Part shown: positions 54,603-64,000 of the stretch, piece by piece
How the letters are laid out: each line of letters starts with the position of its first letter
Numbering within the stretch: position 1 is the stretch's first letter
DNA from: Micropterus salmoides
Taxonomy: Eukaryota; Chordata; Actinopteri; Centrarchiformes; Centrarchidae
DNA: 64,000 nucleotides
NCBI RefSeq assembly: GCF_014851395.1
Contig: NW_024040707.1
Coordinates: 11,568,187-11,632,186, forward strand
Direction: 5' to 3'
Program-made: the position numbers and the translations under genes
Notes under the pieces: generated by a model
What the model saw: only the letters and a program-made list of their open reading frames with translations
What the model was told of the DNA's origin: nothing
Database searches by the model: none

Positions 54603-55467
54603 TAATGTCATCAAGCATGGTGGCCTGGCTGGTCTGACCACAATATATAGAAACACGTACAAAATGCAGAGGAAATGAGGGAAATAGAGATATTTTAGGG
54701 CGACTGTCTCATCTCCTTCTATCACAGGCCTGCTCATTCTCAAAGCCCACTATGAGCAGACAGTAATATTGGTTAGGTCCATCAAGGTTATGAAAACTCA
54801 TAATTCACACAGCAGAAATCCATGCTGCATTAAATTCACTCTAACAGATGCTGTCTGTATCACAGTGGAGTGACTCACTGATCAGTCAATGGAAAGAGCC
54901 CTCTCCCACAGTAAGCATGAAATCTTGCCCGGGAGCTGAATGTGGAATGTTAACTGCACACATTTTCATTCCACTGTGTTGGTTTGCCACTTCTTGCGTC
55001 TCTTTGACCTCCCATACACTCTCTACAGTGTGAGAGCAGCCACTTATCTGAGTCAGTGTTCCTGGACGAGCACAGCGGTGTGCTGACAAATACAGCAGCA
55101 TTTTACAACAGCGCAGCCTGCTGTAATTCATCCACCCAAGCTGACTGTAGCCCCCCACGTGATCACGTCCTGTAGGCACCAGTGCTGACAAACCGACAAA
55201 CACCTACACACTGACACACCAACACACCACTGACACACACATAAACGTGCTAACCGGCCACCCACCCGTTCGCCGCACCAACGAAAACCCTGTCAAGTGT
55301 GGAACATCACAGTGGCAAAATGAGAAAGAAATAATGTTCACAGTTCATGTAATTCTGTCACAGGTTCAGTGTATCTGTCTGTCTGATGGTGGTCAGCAGG
55401 CTCCTGCATAATTACAAGGTGAATGAATCCTTGGACTGTGTGTGATGTTAGCAAATATGTCTCTGCT

Positions 55468-55569
55468 TCACACATGCACACACACACACGCACACACACG
55501 CGCGCGCACACACACACACACTCACACACACACACACACACACGCACACACACACACACACACACACAC
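55468..55569. repeat. compound (CA)n/(CG)n microsatellite
   Basis: About 100 bp of almost pure alternating purine-pyrimidine, including cgcgcgcg at about 55499-55507. The His/Thr and Cys/Val open frames across it are repeat artefacts. Confidence 0.95.
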
Positions 55570-57029
55570 TGCAGGGAAGGAATAACTGGCCGTGGGAATT
55601 ATCTCAGAGAATCTTGCACAGTCACTCAGTGACAGGAGTGTTACATCTCTTTCACCAGCAGCTACATGTACATGAATGCGAACAGCATCTGCATCATCAG
55701 AAGCGTAACCTCAAATGATCTCATACGTATTGGTTGCAGTTGTTGTCCACCTATATAATGTGGACAGGGATCTTACAGATGTTTGTGTATTCTGGTCCTT
55801 TAAGGGTCATTTGGAGGGTAAAAACCTGTGCAAGCATTTGGTCGATTGGTGTGTGAAGGTGAACTATAAAGCCACCACCATCATTAAACACTATTGAAAA
55901 TTTGATTTGACAAGAGTAACCTTGTTGTGGCTGAGTGCCTCTACAGTGAGTATTTATGTAGCATATTACAAAACACATCTTACAGGACTTAAACACCTGA
56001 TTGTGCATGTTTAGATGTAAAATTTGATAAATGGATAGATGTGGATGTGAAACTAAAGCAAATAAAAAGCTTATTAGAACAGTATCTGTCTTTAATAATT
56101 TTGTAAACCAAATATTGTAATAATAATAATAAATAACATAAATAAAAGTCATGAATATCAGTGTTGGCAAAAAAACATATTAAAGATAAGATAAGCAATA
56201 TGTGGGAATATTCTTTTAAAATAATTAAATGTAAATGTTTTGTCCATCTACTGTGTCCAACCAAATTCTCTCAGTGCCAAATCACATCACAAAAAATGTA
56301 TTTTTATAAGCTGGAACAGATCAAAGAAGCATTGCCTATTCCCCCCACGCTACACTACAGTTCTAATAAGGTCTGAAGAACAAAACGGGATGGTTGATCC
56401 ACTAGGGCCTTTAAAAAGCATAGCGATGTCTCAAGCTTTAACATGTGTAACAAGAAAAACTTCTTTTTCCATGGAGAGCCGGAGTACGTCAGAGGGAGTG
56501 TGCTGTTGTGAAGGCTGCATTCAGGTATATAAACTGACTGCTGTGCATGCACTGCACAGAAAAAAAACTCACTACAAACTGTAATCATGATTAGCCACAA
56601 TTGCCTGCTTGCAGAAGATGTGCCTCAGTGTATCGACCAAACTAAGGTCAACTCTTGACATTGTTGCCCCTGTCAAACAAAGAAAGACCAACCCCAAACA
56701 GAGAGCCCCCAGAGAAAATGACAAAATGAAATAGAAATTGTCGTGTAGCAGAAAGAAAATGTAGAAAGTCAAAATTACATGTCTCCTGTGACATTTTGAG
56801 GGAGCATCTTGGCGCGTACAATAAGGCAGAATGCTTAATAAGCTATTTTCTCCAAACTAATCAGTGATAATCCAAACAACTGAAGGTCTGATTAACCCTT
56901 ATTGATTAATAGTTTGCAGCATACTTCAGGGATAAGATCAAGTTTGGCATTGCTCGGCTAAGGAGTGATAACTTAGAATCCCCTACCTCACTATGTGAAG
57001 TAACTGTTGTCTTTTGCCCTGGTTGATGC

Positions 57030-57560
57030 TGAAGTACCCATGAAGCTAGTATCACAGCTTAAACTCTCTACTTGCACACTTGATGCCATACCCACTACCT
57101 GTTTTACTCTGGACTGTTTCAGATGAGATCCAAGCTATTATTAACTATTATTTACATACAGGTGTTTTTGGCATCAATTTCACAGGTACCTTGATGATAC
57201 TCCCTTTTATAACTTAGAAAATATTGCCAAGGCCAATACTGAGAAACCCTTTTATCACTAGTAGGCTATTGTAATGCTAGCCTTTCTGGTCTGCCAAAAA
57301 AGCCATAGATCAACTTCAGCTTAAACATAAGTACACCTGTTTGCTACACTGATTAGTTTTAGAATAGATTTTATAATTATTTTATTGGTTTGCAAATCAC
57401 TAAATGGTCTTGCCCCCGACTATTTGTCTGACATAGTTTTAAGATATGTGCCCACTAGATCCCCGAGGTCCTCCGGTGGTTGTCTCCTGTTTGTTCCTAG
57501 GGTCCAGTCTAAGCAATGAGGCCGCTTTTAGCCGCATAGTGCCTAAATACAAAACATCTA
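57030..57560 (+). pseudogene. decayed LINE fragment with internal deletion
   Basis: At about 57060-57190 a broken frame resembles the linker before the reverse transcriptase (LACTLDAIPTTCFTLD). At about 57262-57440 the C-terminal block appears (GYCNASLSGLPKK-like, LVCKSLNGLAPDYLSDIV). The catalytic core between them is missing. Confidence 0.6.
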
Positions 57561-58740
57561 AGTAGGAAAAAGGTTTCTGTCATTTTTGGTAGTTCTTTTC
57601 ACACTAAAGTATGTTAAAGTGTTTATTTTTCTGATACGTTTGGTTTTAATTAGTTATTTGATGCTATAAAAAGGGAGTTTCACATTATGATTGACAGCTG
57701 AGCTCTGATTGTGATTGAGTACGCAAGCTGAATAGGCAAGATCTCAGTACTGATCACTACTGCTCAGACTCTGGCTCCAAACAACGTCACTAGTGCAAGA
57801 TGGCAGCGCGTGTTTCCAGGATATTTTGGCTTAATTTTTGTACAGTGGGAGGAAGTGGCAATGCATCATCCATCTTTTTATACAGTCTCTGGTCTATATA
57901 CAGTATATTCACTCACACACATACATATACATTCTCCTTTTCACACTGTCTCCACCAGCTACTGAGGGAAATATGTGGCGCTGTAGCTGCTAAATGCTCC
58001 ACTATGTTCACCAGCAAATATAAAGCTATACCAGAGGAGCTGTTTCTTAATATTAGAGCGAGAGTACCAATTAACTGACTGCATGTTTATGTCTTTTTTG
58101 CATCAAGTCATTTTGCATCAAGTCTCATAAAACTGTCCCACCATGTGAATCCAGGGAGCCACTGAAGTCATCAAGTTAGTTCACTTGCACCTTTAATTTA
58201 ACACAGTAACATTGAGAGTGTGCCCATTTCAAGTAAACATATTATAATCCACCACACAGTTGTTATATTGTCAATTTGGCCATTAGCAACTCTCTCATAA
58301 CATCCTATTAGTCTATGAAATGTGGCATCTGGAGATGGTTTGCTATCAACATTGCTGTCACATGTTAATATGTGGGACAAATAAAGCCAGATAACAAACA
58401 AACAACCACAAATGTTATTGAGGCTGCAACTTTGCAAGTGGAATAATGTTTGTTGTTGGAAGACATTTGACACTTTCCAGGTATTTTGTGTGTATTTGTG
58501 TATTTTGCTATGTAATGTTGTTTCTACAGCTTGATCCGAAAGGAAAAAAAACGCCCAGTGAGGAAAAAATAATATTTATAGTGTCCTTTAGGCATGCATC
58601 AAATTTTCTGCAGTCAAGGTAGAGATGATTTTGAGCACTACAGCTGAACTAAAAAAAAACACTGGGAACATGCTTGACAAGCTGTCTGTTGTGGGGCAAG
58701 GCTGTAAAATTGTATCTGTGATTTCATTCTGAACTGAAAG

Positions 58741-58778
58741 CAAATAATAATAATAATAATAATGATAATAATAATAAG
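58741..58778. repeat. (AAT)n microsatellite
   Basis: ataataataataataataat interrupted by one gat unit. A similar run of taa units lies at 58900-58933. Confidence 0.9.
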
Positions 58779-58897
58779 AAGAACATCAATCAATTACAAC
58801 ATAACTTACATCAGGTATTATGATAAATTGTCTATTTACTTAAAGCCTTAAAAACATTACTTTAATGTCAATACTAATAAAATATCATCGATTTTGC

Positions 58898-58899
<2 letters not shown>

Positions 58900-58933
<34 letters not shown>
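58900..58933. repeat. (TAA)n microsatellite
   Basis: Eleven taa units in the dlgap4 upstream region; a short gtaa run follows at 58980-58994. Confidence 0.9.
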
Positions 58934-58935
<2 letters not shown>

Positions 58936-60110
58936 GTTTTCCTACCTGCAGGGTTTAAAATAAAGAAAAGAAAGCAATAGTAAGTAAGTAAGTAGTTAGA
59001 CTTCAATATTAGGTTGTATAAAATTTTTCATTAAACCTACTTACTAAGGTAAAGGTCTCTTTAATGATGCTTTGTTGGTGTTTTTTGGTACCATAAAAAA
59101 TGAAATAAATAATAAAACATACAATCACATATAAGGAATACATTTTGGGATCATTTTTACACAGAGGTTTACACTGAACATATATGTACTTTGACATATC
59201 CTCATCCTGTGTCATCCTCACAGGGCCAGTGAAATTGCAGCTACTTTGTCAAACCACCCATCATTGGCCCATAGGGAGGTGATGTCACGTAGCCCAATGC
59301 TGACATACAGCCCCTGTTAGAACTACACGAGGACAGTTGCAGGGCTGTGTCCCACAGAGCCACCAAGCAGGCCTGTAATAAATGTCTCCTGTGGCTTTGC
59401 ACTTCCCCTTAGCCTGAGGTGATGAGCAGAGGGAGGGGAGGGATGGTGAAGAAAGAGAGAGGTATTGATCTGGGTCTCACTCCTTGTTCTAAGGGTGAAA
59501 ATGGCTGCTGGGTATTGGCTTTTGCAGTCTCCTTCAATAATCCCCTTTTTTTCTCTTTGTGTCTCCCGGTCATCCACTCTCTTTCAGCCACATGCACAGT
59601 ACATTTATACTACAGTCCACTGCAATTACTGATTGCATACATAAACTGCTTTTTTTTTTGCATTTTATCTGCCTATTTTTTTTATCCCAGTTTCTATCTT
59701 TTATAAACATCACTTTGCTTATGCCTCTGCAAAAACTTAGAGGTTCCCCTGATTGAAGATTCGTTTCAGATTCATCTATTAACATGTCTGATATCCAGTG
59801 AAAAATATCCCTCCTCCTCCAATCTGCAACAAGTACAATGTCCATGTTTCTAGTATTAACACTTTAGATGAGCCAACACCATCCATTATCCCCACTGTCT
59901 AGTGAGAATTTTACTAATGGCTTGTTTCAGTCACAAAGTTGTGTCATCGGGGCTTCCTGTGGATAAAGCAAGTGTTGTTTTTTACTGTTGCCAGTGTCAT
60001 TCTCTAACGCCTAGGGAAAGCAAGAGCAACCAGGCTCTTAAGAATGGATTTTCAAGAATTAGAAATTTTACCTCCAATTACCGAATTCCTGTAAGCATTT
60101 TAAATGTTTA

Positions 60111-60895
60111 ATGACTGATCAGTATAATAATAATACCAAGGGTGCAGGTTTGGTCCTAACATCCTGTCGCCAACCAAAAATGTATTTAGTTCAGATGGTG
60201 TCAAGCGTGTGTGGCGGCATCCAGGTGAGGAGTACAAAGACAAGTATGTCTTGCCTACAGTCAAGCATGGTGGTGGAAGTGCTATGGTCTGGGGCTGTAC
60301 AGTTTATTGAGGGAACCATGAATGCCAACATGTACTGTGACATAATGAAGCAGACCATGATCCCCTCTCTCCGTAGACTCGGCCGCAGGGCAGTATTCCA
60401 ACAAGATAACGACCCCAAACACACCTCCAAGACGACCAGTGCCTCGCTAAAGAAGCTGAGGGGAAAGGTGATGGACTGGCAAAGCATGTCTCCAGACCTA
60501 AACCCTGTTGAGCATCTGTGGGGCATCCTCGAATGGAAGGTGGAGGAGCGCAAGGTCTCTAACATCCACTAGCTCCGTGATGTCATCATGGAGGAGTGGA
60601 AGAGGACTCCAGGCAGTGCTGGAAAATAATGGTGGCCACACAAAATATTGACACTCGGGCCCAATTTGAACATTTTAACTTACGAGTGTAATCACTTTTG
60701 TTGCCAGCAGTTTAGACATTGATGGCTGTGTGATGTGTTATTTTGAGGGAACAGCAAATTTACACTGTTATACAAGCTGTACAGTTATTACTTTACATTG
60801 TAGCAAAGTGTAATTTCTTCAGTGTTGTCACATGAAAAGATAATCAAATATTTACAAAAATGTGAGGGGTGTACTCACTTTTGTGAGATACTGTA
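60111..60895 (+). pseudogene. Tc1-like transposase pseudogene and right terminal repeat
   Basis: The C-terminal half of a DD34E transposase is readable: GTMNANMYCDIMKQTMIPSL, RRLGRRAVFQQDNDPKHTSK, and MDWQSMSPDLNPVEHLWGIL. The second Asp (QDNDPKH) and Glu (NPVEHLW) are present. A deletion near 60285-60300 shifts the frame, because the preceding part (VLPTVKHGGGSAMVWGC) is in another frame. A stop follows SNIH at 60570. The right terminus ggggtgtactcacttttgtg, agatactgta ends at 60895. The DNA-binding half and left repeat are absent. Confidence 0.92.
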
Positions 60896-61454
60896 AGTAA
60901 TGTTAAAAATGTATTTAACAAAGGGCACAGAATTTAACAGGGACGGACATGTCCCTACCAATACTGAATTGTCCCTAGCAAAAATTGGTCTGTCAGTGCC
61001 TAGTCAATGCGTTTGGTACACAAACGGTTAACAGCTCTTGTCCAATGCATTTTTTTAGTTTTAAAAGATTATGTCGTACTCCCTCTTATGCCTCACAGTG
61101 GTTTGGTCAACTGCCTACCTATTTCTGAACCTCAGCAACTTTATTTCTAACAAGGGACTAGCGACAAATCTAGTGAGTTATTCCAACATTCTAATATAAG
61201 TCTGTTATAGCCTACTGTAGGCTAATTTATTCCCCTGCATGCCGTTCAGACTAATCTCAGTCAGCGGTACTCCCTCTCCTCTCGCACTGTCGCAGGAAAC
61301 AAGCAGCAGACTTTGTAGTGACGGGATTGTAGGTTGTGGAATACTGTTTTGAAGGCTTGAGATTGGAATTTCTGTCGACACTATCTTGTTTTTTTTGGGA
61401 ACCAGAAGTGACCATATTTGGATGTGAGGGATACACGTAATTTTAAACCAACAG

Positions 61455-61510
61455 CTGGTTAGCTTCGTTTAGCACAAAGACTGGAGACAGGGGGCAAACA
61501 AAATCAACAA
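61455..61510 (+). repeat. fragment of dispersed teleost repeat
   Basis: cagctggttagcttcgttta, gcacaaagactggagacagg: same family as 5985-6175. Confidence 0.5.
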
Positions 61511-64000
61511 AAATAATATAATCAAGTTGAGAGCACTTTTTAACATTGACCAGATGTTATAAATATGACCTGAAGACCTGACTATTAATAATGTGGGACT
61601 TCAGAGTGTTTTGAGTATGCTGTAGTTTGTATGGTAAGACTTTGAGGAAGACAGATAGTCAAGCAGATGGGGGACTTTACATAACAGCACAAGCTAGAGC
61701 AGATGACAGGTTTCATACTGCTCCCCTGTATTTACTGTAGGTCGAAGCTATCCAAAACACCTGTTTAGTGAGTGGCTTGTCAGGGAGTCGTGGGAACTTT
61801 CTTAATGGCATGCAAGCATGCCTTCCAAAATCTGAAAGCATCTTCCTTTCACATTGTTGAACATGGGGAATGTGATGGCCTGCTGAAATATTCAGAGCTA
61901 AGAGCATTCGCTGTTCATAGGATTCTCATCACTGCTTTGCCCATTAAAGTGATCCCAGTGCACCATGCTCCGTCGTTCACCACTGCACGCACTGAAGTGT
62001 AATTAGAGAGAGAGGATGCACATTTCCCTTGGGCCATTTGCCGACCTCACTGTACTGCTGCTGGTTCCTTTCTGCATGTTTTCATTTGGTAACATCTTGT
62101 GCCACCACTGAGATCCAGTTCAGTGACTCTGCAAGATTGAATGCATGACATGGTGCTGAACAGAAGGGTTAACATTTATGGGTTTAATTAAAAATTTAAG
62201 CAGTAATCCCAATATTGGACAGCCATGCAATAATAATAATATGAATGCATTGTAAATCACTACCATCACTTGCTAGTAAGATTATTATGTAATAAGATAA
62301 TAGGTCTAAGCACAAAAGGCAAATTCTAAGTTTGAAAAGAAATGACATGATTTTGAATGTGCATGTCTGGATTTCTGTCCTCATAAAGCAGAACTACAGC
62401 AGAAGCTGTAGGGCGGGTGTTGAGAGCTGTGAACTTCCCTCCCTGAGAAAATGACTTTGACACTGTAATGGTCTCAGGCGAAACAAGACATAAAGCACCC
62501 AATAAGCTGCGTCTTACGCGTTAACCTTTGCAGTCATAGGCTGTGTCATGCATGCTAAGCATGCACAGCCCAGTGTCTACACTGTGAAAACACGCTACCC
62601 ATACATTCAGCACCACCCCTGGGCTATGGGGAATTGTTGCATGATGTTGGTTAGTAGCTGCCAGGGTGAATCCTCCACCAGTGCTTATTTAAAATGCTGT
62701 CAAAGCTTAATAGTCCTGGGGACTTGGGCTTAGAGAGGAAACGCTTCAGTCTATTCTGGAAACAGAAAAGGCAAAACAGACAATACTATGCAATAGGAAG
62801 CAGTACAATTGCTTTGTTTGAGCTTTGTTTGAGAAACTAATCTGCTGTCTGGGATCATGCTCTGCACAACTGTATCTTGCATTTCCAACCCATTTTTAAA
62901 CTATTGGGGTTAATTCTTTGCAGGCTGGATTAAATCTCTCTGTTTGATTGAGAGCCGTGTGTGGTTTATCTCTTTCACTGCTAGCTGACACCCAGAGTGA
63001 GACTGGACTTTCTCCAACATGCAGCAGAAAAGTGGCGTTAAATCATCTAATCACACGCACATACAGTAAAATATTGTATCCTTATTGCTTGTGACCACTC
63101 AGTTCATGCATTTTCTGCATTGTTTTCTTCACGAAGATGAGACGGATTTCTGATGACCATTAATATGACACCAATTTGGACAACATTAGTTCTAAAAATA
63201 AGGTTAATCTAAGAAGAAAGATGCCCTGAAGGTGACCTACTGTGTAATTTTTCAAATATAAAGAGCAACATATTGCTGCATTGGGGTTTGCAGTTGCATT
63301 ACCATAAACCACAAAAGCTTCAGCTACATCATATTCCAGCGCGGGGTGTCATATTAAACGGATTTCTTAGATATAGTCACATAAATCCTATGGGAGGAAA
63401 GATCAGGCCAGCCGCAAAGCAGCTGTCCCTAGCTGCTCAAATTAGCTCCATGCACTAAAAACAGAATGAAATTAATATGCTGTTTTGCTCTCTGTAATTT
63501 GAAGGGATTAGAGCATCCAACAGTATCAGGATTTAGGATTCAGTGTGTACTGCACATGACCAGACAGAGCGGTTCAACTACAGCAGCTATGGTCAGGGAG
63601 AGGCGAATCAGAGGGCTGGAGGAGGAGCAAAGCTGTCCATTAAGAGCCGAACTTAAACAGGAGCAGAGGTTGTTGTAAGGATTACACCAAGGTCATATTA
63701 CATACCCGCAGATGTATGTATTTTTTAAAGCGCTGCAAAGTGGTCTAATTAGAGTGAACATCAAAGCTTGTTTAGCTAGTAATGAAAGTAATAGGATCAG
63801 ATGCAGCCACATTTATAACTATTAGTACTGAATATATAGCAGTGTTTGGTCTGAACATGATAATACAGTGTAGACAGTGCTCCTGATAAATCATTCATTT
63901 TGGCAAAGAATTGAGAGCAAAATCAAAAAAGATGAAGTATATTATGAACCTGCTTTTGATACTTAAACACAGATAAAAATGGATAGTAAGTCAACATGCT

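Larger units (their letters stand above)
52803..64000. other. upstream intron or 5' flank of dlgap4
   Basis: The exon at 52802 begins with an acceptor, so at least one non-coding 5' exon must lie further right. It was not identified here and may lie beyond the window. Content: microsatellites (54563, 55468, 58741, 58900), LINE scraps (54258, 57030) and a Tc1 remnant (60111). No coding exon was found. Confidence 0.55.

Noticed and set aside
55338..55632. Cys-Val and His-Thr repeat frames
   Set aside because: They are produced entirely by the CA/CG microsatellite.
60191..60565. Minus-strand 124-aa frame over the Tc1 remnant
   Set aside because: It is antisense to the transposase pseudogene, whose DD34E blocks read on the plus strand.
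1..64000. CRISPR arrays, operons or tRNA genes
   Set aside because: No regularly spaced direct repeats with unique spacers, no bacterial-style gene packing, and no intact tRNA cloverleaf was recognised by eye.

Overview
The window is vertebrate nuclear DNA, almost certainly from a teleost and probably a percomorph. It is AT-rich and intron-rich. It carries microsatellites and repeat families typical of teleosts: CR1/L2-type LINEs with (TTAC)n tails, Tc1-like remnants and hAT-like MITEs. No bacterial, CRISPR or viral gene system was seen. All gene calls were read from the sequence and compared with family knowledge; no search was run.

Two protein-coding genes are present, both on the minus strand. 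(1) pfkfb2 (6-phosphofructo-2-kinase/fructose-2,6-bisphosphatase 2) lies at about 3618-17031. It has a non-coding first exon ending at 17031, a start exon at 16230-16384, and 13 or 14 further coding exons. All junctions are phase-consistent and give about 537 aa. The kinase P-loop, the RHGE phosphohistidine motif and the two regulatory C-terminal serine sites are intact. The 3' end can be read two ways: splicing to a terminal exon at 3618-3674, or read-through to a stop at 4523. (2) dlgap4 (SAPAP4, a postsynaptic scaffold) runs from a 5'UTR/start exon at 51533-52802 to its stop at 27322. Its ten coding exons are again phase-consistent and give about 1080 aa. They end in the PDZ ligand QTRL. 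Sequence right of 52802 is read as dlgap4 upstream intron or flank.

Region by region: 1-3617 is the pfkfb2 3' flank with Tc1 ends. 3618-17031 is pfkfb2; one intron holds an antisense LINE and a 5.8S rRNA fragment, and another holds a cluster of hAT-like ends. 17.1-17.6 kb is the pfkfb2 promoter region, built partly from two short inverted-repeat elements. 17.6-27.3 kb is intergenic, with LINE pieces and the probable dlgap4 3'UTR. 27.3-52.8 kb is dlgap4; its 10 kb intron (37.6-47.9 kb) contains a CpG- and CCAAT-rich block that looks like an internal minus-strand promoter. 52.8-64 kb is non-coding, with microsatellites, LINE scraps and a dead Tc1 transposase.

The observations most worth following are: the internal dlgap4 promoter, with three evenly spaced CCAAT boxes, a phase-compatible short first exon and a perfect 17-bp hairpin; a frame-preserving 78-bp cassette exon candidate in dlgap4; two alternative C-terminal tails for pfkfb2; and a 5.8S-rRNA/LINE-tail composite that resembles a template-switch retroposon.
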